Source: an uncultured Ruminococcus sp. (lineage in GTDB: Bacteria; Bacillota; Clostridia; Oscillospirales; Acutalibacteraceae). From it: a DNA stretch of 6,673 nt. Every line of letters begins with the position of its first letter. Within the stretch, counting starts at the first letter, position 1. The notes beneath the pieces are model-generated. The model worked only from the letters and a program-made list of their open reading frames with translations. It was not told the DNA's origin and did not search any database. The position numbers were made by a program, and so were the translations under genes. The stretch spans positions 1 through 6,673 of the forward strand of contig CACXDV010000223.1 of NCBI GenBank assembly GCA_902766585.1, in the 5' to 3' direction. Positions 1 through 6,113 of this stretch are shown here, piece by piece.

Positions 1-336
1 CTGATAATAAAGCCACCATACGTTGTTGCCCTTACCCTTTGTGCCTTCCTTAGCCTGCTGGATAACGGAAGTCTGAACTGAGGTATATCCTGCCTCTGCG
101 ATTCTTGCCATGTTGTCCTTGATGTTGTTGAAAGACCACTGCCATGCATGCAGGATAACGCCCTCCTGGCAAGTGTCCATCAGTCCGTAATCGGAAGCTG
201 CAGCATCAACGGGAGTCGAAGCTGTCAGAACTCCTCCGAGACCTGTGAGGGACGTTGCCAGCATTGCAGCCGACAGAAACGCACTGGCGATCTTTTTGCC
301 AATGCCAAAGCGGCTGTTCTGTGCTGTTTTGTTCAT
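1..336 (-). CDS. Secreted alpha-amylase (GH13), N-terminal part
   Basis: The first 112 residues of an exported glycoside hydrolase; the rest lies beyond the left edge. Residues 1-47 form a Sec signal peptide: a basic n-region (KK at 14-15), a hydrophobic core at about 17-38, and a likely cleavage site after the VDAAA run at 43-47. The mature part opens with GVILHAWQWSFNNIKDNM (59-76) and AGYTSVQTS (82-90). In my recollection this is the first beta-strand and helix of the GH13 barrel in clostridial and ruminococcal alpha-amylases, which hydrolyse alpha-1,4-glucan outside the cell. The catalytic Asp/Glu/Asp are not in the window, so activity cannot be confirmed. The start is supported by GGAG at 348-351, 11 bases upstream. 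It appears to have its own promoter and a long leader. Maltogenic or other GH13 subfamilies remain possible. Confidence 0.85.
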   Translation of the reverse strand, partial: MNKTAQNSRFGIGKKIASAFLSAAMLATSLTGLGGVLTASTPVDAAASDYGLMDTCQEGVILHAWQWSFNNIKDNMARIAEAGYTSVQTSVIQQAKEGTKGKGNNVWWLYYQ

Positions 337-469
337 CAATAATCACGCTCCATTCGTTTTTTCATATTTTTTGACCTTCAGATCGGAAAATACCCCTTCG
401 CTTTGAAGCACCTCTCAAATGCTGAATACATACAAAAAAACGCAACCATTTCGTATTCAACAGGTTCCG

Positions 470-483
470 TAAAAGCGCTTCTG
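470..483 (-). promoter_or_regulatory. Possible cre-like operator in amylase leader
   Basis: The minus strand reads CAGAAGCGCTTTTA, containing the perfect palindrome AAGCGCTT (473-480). Against the Gram-positive catabolite-response consensus TGNAARCGNWWWCA the core fits and three flanking positions do not. It would lie roughly 60-75 bases downstream of the candidate amylase transcription start, where a bound CcpA or other LacI-family regulator could block elongation. Carbon-source control of an amylase would make sense, but the match is imperfect and a chance palindrome is quite possible. Confidence 0.2.
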
Positions 484-550
484 CTCTGATGTACCTGACT
501 GCCGGGCACAGCAAAGCATTTTTATATTTTCCTATCCTCATTGACTATAT

Positions 551-578
551 ATTATCATTTTTTCAGTGTTATTGTAAA
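551..578 (-). promoter_or_regulatory. Candidate sigma-A promoter for the amylase
   Basis: On the minus strand, TTTACA (573-578) is followed after 16 bases by GATAAT (551-556), each one mismatch from the sigma-A hexamers. An overlapping choice, TAATAT with an 18-base spacer, is also possible. It would give a leader of about 200 bases before the amylase ATG. In such AT-rich DNA, hexamers of this quality also occur by chance; I found no better pair closer to the gene. Confidence 0.35.
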
Positions 579-738
579 GTCTTATTCTGTCGTCTGCAAG
601 CTTTTTTGTGCAGTTTAAACTCAATTTTAATTACTATAAAGAATTATCTTTCGTGTTTTCTCACAAACAAATCATTTTTAATTTGGTATTATTAACGATA
701 AAAATCAGGATTTCTGTCTGAATAAATAATCCATTATT

Positions 739-784
739 AAAAAAATTATGCATATTGCTATTTTTTGATTAATAGCAATATGCA
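739..784 (-). terminator. Rho-independent terminator of the cytidylyltransferase unit
   Basis: A perfect 14-bp stem (749-762 with 771-784) closes an 8-base loop. On the minus strand it is followed by a short AAT and a run of seven T (739-745). It begins 57 bases after the cytidylyltransferase stop codon, where the end of the minus-strand unit is expected. The stem is unusually A/T-rich (4 G/C pairs of 14), so efficiency is uncertain, but perfect pairing plus the T-run on the correct strand supports the call. Confidence 0.65.
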
Positions 785-841
785 CAAATAATAATTAAAA
801 AGCGAAAAATACGTTATAGTTTTAACAATCAAATTTCAAAA

Positions 842-1513
842 TCAACATTTCTTCAAGTCCGAGGGATAGGTAATTTTGATATTTGACGCATCACCTTTAA
901 TAAGTCTGACCGTAATCCCGTTCATATGGAACAGCTTGCAGGCATCAGTTATCAATGCTCTTTCCTCCTCCGGCACAAGAGAAAGCATCTCAAGAAAGCG
1001 CTGCATTCTGAATGTCTGCGGAGTCTGCACACAGAACATAGTCTTTCTCAGAGGAAAGTCGGAAACGCTCTCTCCGTCCTCCGAAACAACTATCGTATCC
1101 GTTGCCGGAACAGCAGTTGTGCATATCTCACAGGTATCCATAGCGTTAATGCTGTCTGTTATCATTCTTTCCGTAACGAACGGACGAACAGCATCATGTG
1201 TAAGAAGGATATCCTCCATCTCCCCGCCGTTTGCGAAGGCACAGCGGATTATCCTTACTATAGTATCATTTCTTTCCGCACCGCCCGGAGTAATAAGCGC
1301 GGCAGAGTTTAAATATTTTCTGTTAAGCTCCTCCATATGCTCTGTCCAGTCGGGGTGAACGCCTATAATAAGCTTATCAACTAAAGGATGCGATAAAAAT
1401 TTCTGCGCCGTATGTATAATGATAGGCTTTCCGTCAAGGTCAAGGAACTGCTTGGGTATATCTGCGCCCATTCGGTTTCCTGTTCCTCCCGCAACTATTC
1501 CGGCAAAAATCAT
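842..1513 (-). CDS. IspD/TarI-family cytidylyltransferase (TarI-like)
   Basis: A 223-residue cytoplasmic nucleotidyltransferase that uses CTP to make a CDP-polyol: either CDP-methylerythritol (IspD, isoprenoid MEP pathway) or CDP-ribitol (TarI, wall polymer). Visible motifs: the nucleotide-binding AGGTGNRMG (8-16) with R14, PKQF (20-23) with K21, THDAVRP (105-111) with D107 and R110, T140, QTPQTF (163-168), TDACK (189-193) and SNIKIT (210-215) with K213. These correspond to the CTP- and substrate-binding residues of IspD, and the length suits the family. HDAVRPF and TDACK are closer to TarI as I remember it; IspD usually has HDAARP. The neighbours do not decide: no TarJ-type reductase is visible. 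The ATG follows AGGAGG with 8-base spacing, and that site lies inside the 3' end of the preceding Ig-like gene, whose stop is three bases upstream, so translational coupling is likely. Confidence 0.88.
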   Translation of the reverse strand: MIFAGIVAGGTGNRMGADIPKQFLDLDGKPIIIHTAQKFLSHPLVDKLIIGVHPDWTEHMEELNRKYLNSAALITPGGAERNDTIVRIIRCAFANGGEMEDILLTHDAVRPFVTERMITDSINAMDTCEICTTAVPATDTIVVSEDGESVSDFPLRKTMFCVQTPQTFRMQRFLEMLSLVPEEERALITDACKLFHMNGITVRLIKGDASNIKITYPSDLKKC

Positions 1514-1516
1514 TTT

Positions 1517-2748
1517 TTAGTCCTCCTTCTTTTTCATAGCTCTTATTTTATAATAGAGAGCAATTACTATAATGATAAGCAAAAGCTGGAGCTGTATCAG
1601 CGCCCATTCAAATTTTCCTATACCTGACTGAGAAACGACTACAGTAAATCTTTTGATTATCCTTCCGTCTGACGAGGATATAAAGACAGTTGCAGCACCG
1701 TCTCTCAGTGCCGTTATTCTCCCCTCGTCATCGACCTCGGCTACAGAAGCATCAGAACTGCTGAACATTATTCCGTCATCCGAAGCATCGGACGGCACTT
1801 TTACGAGTGCTATATTATATGTATCTCCTGTTTTAAGCTCTGCTCTGTTCTGAACAAGTTCAATATCCCTCAGCAGCCTTCCCGAATCCGTTCCCGCTCC
1901 GTAGAGGACGGCAAGATCGTTTTCTGTGCAAATACATGATATCCGTACATCTGCCGAAGAAATGACAAGTCCGGCAGAAACGCTTTCACTGTCGGATACT
2001 CCCGTATAGACGGTCAGGACATAATTTCCCGTTCCGATACTTCTGAAAAGAAACCTTCCCCGTGAATCGGTCGTAAGCTTCTCTGTTGTAAGCCTTCCCT
2101 TTATTTCAACGGCAGTATTCGGCATAAACTCACCCGACGCATCATAAATAACACCTTTGACCTGTGCGCCGAAGTCATTATATCCCGAATCGGAAAGCAC
2201 CCTTACAATACATGAAGCGCTTACAGCGGAGCTTTCGCTTTCTGCAGTTATGACCGTTACGCCCGGACTGACAGCCGTTATTATACCGTCCTGGTCTACT
2301 ATGGCAATATCCTCATCCGAGCTTTGATAAAAAATAAAATCATTTTCTCCGGCGGGTACCACGGAAGCATCAAGCTCAGAATATTCCCCCGGCAAAAGTG
2401 TTATATTGCTTTTGCTCAGAAAAATACTCTCAGGAGATGCGCCCTCCTTGACATTTACCATGCAGCTCAGAACCTCACCTGTTCCGAGCGTGCATATTAC
2501 CTCAGTCATGCCGACGCTTTTCGCTGTAACGATACCCTTGCCGTCAACCGATGCCACCGAGCTGTCGGCCACAGAAAAGCTGCATTCATGTTTAGTATCC
2601 GTCAATGTGAGGCGGAAGCTTTGCGAGGGATAAAGGTTTATCAGCTCACGGCTGAATGCAGGTGTCTGAGCTGCTGAAACATTAAGCGGGAAAAAATTCC
2701 CGCTGCAAATATTATCACAAGAAGAGAAGAGAACAGTTTTTTAATCAT
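1517..2748 (-). CDS. Membrane-anchored Ig-like (BIG2) domain protein, frameshifted near N-terminus
   Basis: Surface protein of about 410 residues if one base is restored. The ATG at 2748 has GGAGG five bases upstream and encodes a signal peptide (MIKKLFSSLLVIIFAAGIF), but this frame stops at 2641-2643 after 35 codons. Adding one T to the T6 run at 2691-2696 joins it in frame to PLNVSAAQTPAF, giving a classic cleavage site after VSA, and then to the long downstream frame. Corrected-residue domains: BIG2-like about 38-100, BIG2-like about 105-185, a carboxypeptidase-regulatory-like fold about 193-250 (VKGVIYDASGEFMPNTAVEI), BIG2-like about 275-370, a transmembrane helix about 383-404 and a KKKED tail at the cytoplasmic end. 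Such domains usually serve adhesion or spacing; no enzyme motif is seen. It is the first gene of a unit with the cytidylyltransferase. The frameshift may be a sequencing error, a real mutation or slippage. A TTG at 2605 is an alternative start but lacks an RBS and would leave no export signal. Confidence 0.75.
2686..2703 (-). repeat. Inverted repeat with T6 run at the frameshift point
   Basis: GCGGGAA (2686-2692) and TTCCCGC (2697-2703) are perfect 7-bp arms around a 4-base loop, and the six-base homopolymer at 2691-2696 fills one arm end and the loop. The reading frame of the Ig-like protein breaks exactly here. In the minus-strand message the zero frame is GGA ATT TTT TCC; one extra T, or a -1 ribosomal slip, yields GGA ATT TTT TTC CCG and continues into the long frame. 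No U-run follows it, so it is not a standard terminator. Confidence 0.6.
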
Positions 2749-2759
2749 CATTTCCTCCG

Positions 2760-2774
2760 AATAACAAGGTTATT
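2760..2774. repeat. Short inverted repeat next to the minus-strand start site
   Basis: AATAAC-AAG-GTTATT is a 6-bp inverted repeat with a 3-base centre. It sits between the extended -10 element of the Ig-like gene and its ribosome binding site, overlapping the predicted transcription start. It could be an operator or a 5' stabilising hairpin, or chance in AT-rich DNA. Confidence 0.25.
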
Positions 2775-2777
2775 TTT

Positions 2778-2809
2778 ATTATATCACAGCTTTCTCCAAA
2801 TAGCGACAA
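2778..2809 (-). promoter_or_regulatory. Extended -10 promoter of the Ig-like/cytidylyltransferase unit
   Basis: The minus strand carries TGATATAAT (2778-2786), a perfect -10 hexamer with the TGN extension that can compensate for a poor -35. The nearest -35-like sequence, TTGTCG (2804-2809), sits at a long 20-base spacing. Transcription would begin near 2771, giving a leader of about 20-25 bases to the ATG at 2748. It is divergent from the promoter at 2881-2909, with the two -10 elements about 120 bases apart. Confidence 0.65.
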
Positions 2810-2880
2810 TACTTTAAAAAAAATACCTTATCTCTGATTTAACAGAAATGCGAAACCATCCTGTACATAAACACCTCTTG

Positions 2881-2909
2881 TTGACTTTTAGTTTGGAATG
2901 GGGTATGAT
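2881..2909 (+). promoter_or_regulatory. Sigma-A promoter of the TraB/GumN-MBL-DUF3006 unit
   Basis: TTGACT (2881-2886) and TATGAT (2904-2909) are separated by exactly 17 bases, each one mismatch from consensus. Transcription would start near 2916, leaving about 25 bases to the ATG at 2941 with AAGGA in between. This supports the downstream start choice for the lipoprotein. Confidence 0.75.
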
Positions 2910-2940
2910 AAAAACATCAATAATATAAGGAATGATTATA

Positions 2941-4182
2941 ATGAAATCCGGCAAAAAAATATCAATAATAACCGCTTTGCTTTTAGGCTTTTCTATTATA
3001 ACCGCGGGCTGCGGCAACGGAGACACTCAAAGCTCCAAGGTTTCCTCAGAAGCTCAAAGCTCTGTCACTGTATCCTCTGAGGCAGAAAGCAAAACTGAGG
3101 AAAGCAAGGTCAAGGAAAACAGTGCAGAAAGCACCCCCGATACATCCTCAAAGGAGGAATCAAGCCAAGCCTCAGCCGAAGAATCCTCACAGACCTCTGA
3201 AAGCTCCGGAAAAAGCTCCTCAGAAAGCAAAATAACACCTATCGTATGGGAAGTGACCGATACCAACGGCAATAATATATATATGATGGGCTCAATCCAC
3301 GCCGGTGATGCTGACGCGCTTATAATGCCCGATTATTTTGAAACAGCTTATGCCCGCTGTGATGCGCTTGCCGTTGAATGTGACGCGACCTCATCTCTTT
3401 CCACCTTGACAAGTATTTCCGACCTCCAGAAGCTTGTATATTCTGACGGAACAACAATCAAGGATCATGTTCCCGAAGATGAGTATAACAGCGCCGTTAA
3501 GCTTCTCACCGATGCAGGATCATATTCACCGCTTTATGATATGTACAAGCCGATAATGTGGTCTACCCTTGCAGAAAAGGCTGCCGTTGAATATGCCGGT
3601 CTCAGCTTCAATTACGCCGTTGATACTACCCTTATCAACCGTTCAAAAAAGGAAGGAAAGGAGCTTTTGGAAATAGAATCCGTTGAATCCCAGATGGCTC
3701 TCCTTACCTCCGTTCCAGATGAAACGCAGTACATTCTTTTCAACCAGATCGCACAGGAAAATTACCTCAACGAAGCCTCAAATTCAATTAACAGAATATA
3801 TGTAAAATGGAAAACCGGCGCACTCAGCGATGAGGATTTTAATAATGACCTGAGCAAGCTTTCCCCCGAAGAACAAACGCTTATAGAAGATTATAATAAA
3901 ATGATGGAATATGACCGCAATGAAAATATGGCTCAAAAGGCTATGGAATACCTTGAAAGCGGTAAGAAGGTAATGTTTGTTGTAGGTTCAGCTCATTTCT
4001 TCAAGGAAAAGGGTATTATTCAGCTTATGAAAAACAACGGCTGCACTGTTCGCCAGCTCACACATGACGATGCCGATCCCTCAGTACTCACCTCTTCATC
4101 TGAGCCCGCCGACAATTCATCCGAGGTCTCATCTGAAAGCCCCGTCAACGAAACTGATCCCGCTGTTCCCCGCGCAGCATGA
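2941..4182 (+). CDS. TraB/GumN-family lipoprotein
   Basis: A 413-residue lipoprotein on the outer face of the membrane. The signal peptide MKSGKKISIITALLLGFSII ends in a lipobox-like TAGC with C24 as lipidation site. Residues about 27-97 are a Ser/Glu-rich linker. The TraB/GumN domain (PF01963 type) runs from about 99 to 375: PIVWEVTD, then the family motif GSIHAG (117-122), ALAVECD (142-148), and near the end VMFVVGSAHF (344-353). The paired GxxH motifs and the acidic residue are the conserved features of this family, which has been compared with metal-dependent proteases; its biochemical role is poorly settled. A second Ser/Glu-rich tail ends in PRAA. I chose the ATG at 2941 because AAGGA (2927-2931) lies nine bases ahead; the ATG at 2932 directly abuts that site. 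It is the first gene of a three-gene unit, 36 bases before the MBL gene. Confidence 0.88.
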   Translation: MKSGKKISIITALLLGFSIITAGCGNGDTQSSKVSSEAQSSVTVSSEAESKTEESKVKENSAESTPDTSSKEESSQASAEESSQTSESSGKSSSESKITPIVWEVTDTNGNNIYMMGSIHAGDADALIMPDYFETAYARCDALAVECDATSSLSTLTSISDLQKLVYSDGTTIKDHVPEDEYNSAVKLLTDAGSYSPLYDMYKPIMWSTLAEKAAVEYAGLSFNYAVDTTLINRSKKEGKELLEIESVESQMALLTSVPDETQYILFNQIAQENYLNEASNSINRIYVKWKTGALSDEDFNNDLSKLSPEEQTLIEDYNKMMEYDRNENMAQKAMEYLESGKKVMFVVGSAHFFKEKGIIQLMKNNGCTVRQLTHDDADPSVLTSSSEPADNSSEVSSESPVNETDPAVPRAA

Positions 4183-4218
4183 TAAATTCACCGATATTCA
4201 AATAAACGGAGGTACCGC

Positions 4219-5175
4219 ATGAATAAAAAAATTATTGGAATTATTAGCGCCGTTGCCGCGCTGCTTCTCGGTCTTTTAGGCTTTGAGGTTTCACATGAGC
4301 TTATAGGCTATGATCTGCCCTGGGATGAGCCTTCCGAAACATCCGCCGCAAGCAACAGCCCTCCTCCGTCACATATAGCAGGCTCACTGATAAGCCACTA
4401 TATTGATGTCGGACAGGGTGACAGCGAATTTATCGAACTGCCCGATGGCAAGACTCTCCTTATAGACGCCGGTACACGCGAGGGAGGCGAAGCGGTCATT
4501 TCCTATATCAAATCTCTCGGATATTCAAGCATTGATTATGTTGTCGGTACACACCCCCATTCAGATCATATCGGAGGACTTGCGGATGTAATCAAGGAAT
4601 TTGATATCGGTCAGATCTATATGCCGAACGCTGTCAACACTTCAAAGACCTATGAATATCTGCTAAACACCATAAGCAACAAAAAGAAAAAGGTCAAAAC
4701 CGCTAAAGCAGGCGTAAAAATAACCTCATCTGATGAGCTGTCCTATACAGTTGACATAATAGCTCCCATAAGCAAGGAATATGAAAGTCTTAATAATTAT
4801 TCTGCCGTAATAAAGATCAGATACAAAAACAGAAGCTTTTTATATATGGGCGATGCTGAAACTCTGGTCGAAAAAGAGCTTTCAAACAAAAAAACAGACC
4901 TGTCGGCAGATGTTGTCAAGGTCGGACACCATGGAAGCTCCTCTTCATCCTCAGACAGCTTTGTTAAGTCTACCGGCGCAAAATATGCCGTATTCTCACT
5001 CGGAAAGGATAATGACTACGGACATCCCCATGCTCCCATTGTCAAACGCTGGCAGAAATACAAAGCCGAACTTTACCGAACCGATGAATGCGGAACTATT
5101 ACAATTTATTCTGACGGCGACAGTCTGAACGTACATCTTGAAAAGGAAAACGCTGCCCTACCGAAGGCTGCATGA
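4219..5175 (+). CDS. Exported ComEC-like metallo-beta-lactamase-fold hydrolase
   Basis: A 318-residue protein with an N-terminal hydrophobic segment (about 5-22) that is a signal anchor or signal peptide, a short Ser/Pro linker (40-55), and a metallo-beta-lactamase fold resembling the C-terminal domain of ComEC/Rec2. Motifs in order: DVGQGDS (63-69), typical of ComEC-like MBL domains, LLIDAG (80-85), the metal-binding HPHSDH (112-117), YMGDA (209-213), GHHGSS (236-241) and GHPHAP (268-273). All metal ligands expected for the fold appear present, so an active phosphodiesterase or nuclease-like enzyme is plausible; the substrate is unknown. The multi-spanning ComEC channel is absent, so calling it a DNA-uptake protein would overreach. 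CGGAGG at 4207-4212 lies six bases ahead of the ATG. The DUF3006 gene follows after 18 bases. The C-terminus LPKAA resembles the end of the preceding lipoprotein. Confidence 0.88.
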   Translation: MNKKIIGIISAVAALLLGLLGFEVSHELIGYDLPWDEPSETSAASNSPPPSHIAGSLISHYIDVGQGDSEFIELPDGKTLLIDAGTREGGEAVISYIKSLGYSSIDYVVGTHPHSDHIGGLADVIKEFDIGQIYMPNAVNTSKTYEYLLNTISNKKKKVKTAKAGVKITSSDELSYTVDIIAPISKEYESLNNYSAVIKIRYKNRSFLYMGDAETLVEKELSNKKTDLSADVVKVGHHGSSSSSSDSFVKSTGAKYAVFSLGKDNDYGHPHAPIVKRWQKYKAELYRTDECGTITIYSDGDSLNVHLEKENAALPKAA

Positions 5176-5193
5176 TATTGGAGGTAACCAAGT

Positions 5194-5526
5194 ATGGTAA
5201 AGGTAATCATAGACAGGTTTGAAGGAAGTATGGCTCTTGTTGAGATCACTCAGAGCCGTTTTTCAAAGCTTCCCCAGATACTGATACCCGGCGCCAAGGA
5301 GGGAGATACAGTAATTATCGAAAAGGTTCCCGAATCACAGTTTATAATCTGCAAGACCGACCTTAAATTTGCATATATCCTTACGCCGAACGGCAAATAC
5401 GCCATAACAAAGGATATGTCGGACGGAGCAAGAGCCGGTGATTATATCAGCTTTACCATAGACCGCGTTGCTACTGAGGTTCGGCAGAGCAAGATCAAAA
5501 AGCTTATGAACAGCATTTTTGAATAA
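5194..5526 (+). CDS. DUF3006-family protein, enlarged form
   Basis: A 110-residue cytoplasmic-looking protein with no signal peptide. The start MVKVIIDRFEGSMALVEI and the end (ISFTIDRVATE then a charged helix finishing KKLMNSIFE) match the DUF3006 pattern as I know it: a short beta-rich domain followed by a charged helix, commonly encoded next to or fused with ComEC-like MBL proteins. Usual members are roughly 70-85 residues. Here the middle seems duplicated: PGAKEGDTVII (32-42) resembles DGARAGDYISF (77-87), about 45 residues apart. No catalytic motif is visible and the function of the family is unknown to me; a structural or regulatory partner of the MBL protein is inferred from context. 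TTGGAGG ends nine bases before the ATG. It is the last gene of the unit; the next gene has its own promoter. Confidence 0.8.
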   Translation: MVKVIIDRFEGSMALVEITQSRFSKLPQILIPGAKEGDTVIIEKVPESQFIICKTDLKFAYILTPNGKYAITKDMSDGARAGDYISFTIDRVATEVRQSKIKKLMNSIFE

Positions 5527-5561
5527 TCAAACTGTCTTCAATGACATATTTTTGCAGTATC

Positions 5562-5585
5562 TATGCACCAATGCATACAATTTTA
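5562..5585 (+). terminator. Weak possible terminator after the DUF3006 gene
   Basis: TATGCA (5562-5567) and TGCATA (5572-5577) form a perfect 6-bp stem with a CCAA loop, followed by CAATTTT. It lies 36 bases after the DUF3006 stop and before the next promoter, which is the right place. The short AT-rich stem and brief T-run make it a poor terminator, so read-through is possible. Confidence 0.3.
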
Positions 5586-5625
5586 ATAAATGTTTTAAAT
5601 TATCACCAATCTTTGCCATAAAAGC

Positions 5626-5654
5626 TTGACGAAATGTGGTAAAACCTGTATAAT
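5626..5654 (+). promoter_or_regulatory. Near-consensus sigma-A promoter of the TerB-like gene
   Basis: TTGACG (5626-5631) and a perfect TATAAT (5649-5654) are separated by 17 bases. Transcription would begin near 5661, giving a leader of about 34 bases to the ATG at 5695. This is the closest match to consensus in the window and suggests steady, relatively strong expression of a single-gene message. Confidence 0.85.
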
Positions 5655-5694
5655 AGCTTTAGCACGATAAATAAAAATTTGGAGGTTTGCAATT

Positions 5695-6099
5695 ATGTTT
5701 TTAAATCAGTTCAATGATGAACAAAAGGAATTATTCCTTCAGCTCTGTGCTCATGCCGTAATGGCAGATGATGTTTTTGAAGTTGACGAAATGGAATCAA
5801 TGGCTCTTATGTGCCATGAAATGATGCTCCCAAATCATATGCCCGATATAGACGTACCTATCGACACAGTACTTACTCAGCTCAATCTGCTCACCTCAAA
5901 GCAGCAGAAGAATATCATAATGATCGAAAGCATCATTCTCCTCAAGAAAAACAGCTATCTTGATGAAACCGAGGTCAATTTCCTTGATAACATGAAGAAG
6001 AAGCTTGGCATATCAGATGACAAATACGCTTATCTTGACAGTCTTGCCAATATTTACATTTCCGTCAAGAATGAGCTTACAGATGCAATAGAAAACTGA
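5695..6099 (+). CDS. Small TerB-like helical protein
   Basis: A 134-residue, acidic, cytoplasmic protein predicted to be almost all helix. Two segments have the TerB-fold signature of a helix, an acidic turn and a Glu-containing helix: CAHAVMADDVFEVDEMESM (18-36) and ILLKKNSYLDETEVNFLDNM (81-100), the latter followed by KKLGIS (102-107) like the usual end of the repeat. TerB domains (named from tellurite resistance TerB, PF05099-like) are thought to bind metal or to be scaffolds near membranes; most members have nothing to do with tellurite, so no resistance role is claimed. GGAGG (5681-5685) sits nine bases before the ATG. It has its own promoter and terminator and no partner gene. A hypothetical protein of unrelated helical fold is the alternative. 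Confidence 0.65.
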   Translation: MFLNQFNDEQKELFLQLCAHAVMADDVFEVDEMESMALMCHEMMLPNHMPDIDVPIDTVLTQLNLLTSKQQKNIIMIESIILLKKNSYLDETEVNFLDNMKKKLGISDDKYAYLDSLANIYISVKNELTDAIEN

Positions 6100-6113
6100 A
6101 AACAAGTAATAAT

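Larger units (their letters stand above)
337..738. other. AT-rich intergenic region and amylase leader, no gene seen
   Basis: About 400 bases between the amylase start and the terminator of the upstream minus-strand unit. Base composition is strongly A/T-rich, especially from about 530 onward. One 68-codon open frame exists on the plus strand at 489-695, but its ATG has no Shine-Dalgarno sequence and its product is a skewed mix of Phe, Leu and Ile, as expected from AT-rich noncoding DNA. I find no tRNA, riboswitch fold or repeat array. The only structures I can point to are a candidate minus-strand promoter at 551-578 and a cre-like palindrome at 470-483, listed separately. Confidence 0.6.

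Noticed and set aside
148..342. Plus-strand open frame at the left edge
   Set aside because: Antisense to the amylase signal-peptide region; no RBS and an odd Cys/Arg-rich composition.
489..695. Open frame of 68 codons on the plus strand in the AT-rich intergenic region
   Set aside because: No ribosome binding site before the ATG, no recognisable motif, and a Phe/Leu/Ile-rich composition typical of AT-rich noncoding DNA.
876..1358. Two long plus-strand open frames (876-1358 and 926-1312) opposite the cytidylyltransferase
   Set aside because: They are antisense to a gene with full family motifs, lack ribosome binding sites and show no protein signature.
2603..2605. TTG as the true start of the Ig-like protein
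   Set aside because: No Shine-Dalgarno sequence precedes it, it would begin inside the first Ig-like domain and it would leave the membrane protein without an export signal. The ATG at 2748 has a good RBS and a signal peptide.
2324..2677. Plus-strand open frames opposite the Ig-like gene
   Set aside because: The minus strand encodes coherent Ig-like domains here; the plus-strand frames have no RBS or motif.
2932..2934. ATG at 2932 as start of the TraB/GumN lipoprotein
   Set aside because: It directly abuts the AAGGA site, leaving no spacing; the ATG at 2941 has nine bases of spacing and gives a cleaner lipoprotein signal peptide.
2814..3026. Minus-strand open frame of 70 codons across the divergent promoter region
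   Set aside because: It overlaps the plus-strand promoter and the lipoprotein signal peptide antisense, and has no RBS.
5694..6099. Tellurite-resistance function for the TerB-like protein
   Set aside because: The resemblance is to the fold only; no other ter genes are present and most TerB-domain proteins are not involved in tellurite resistance.
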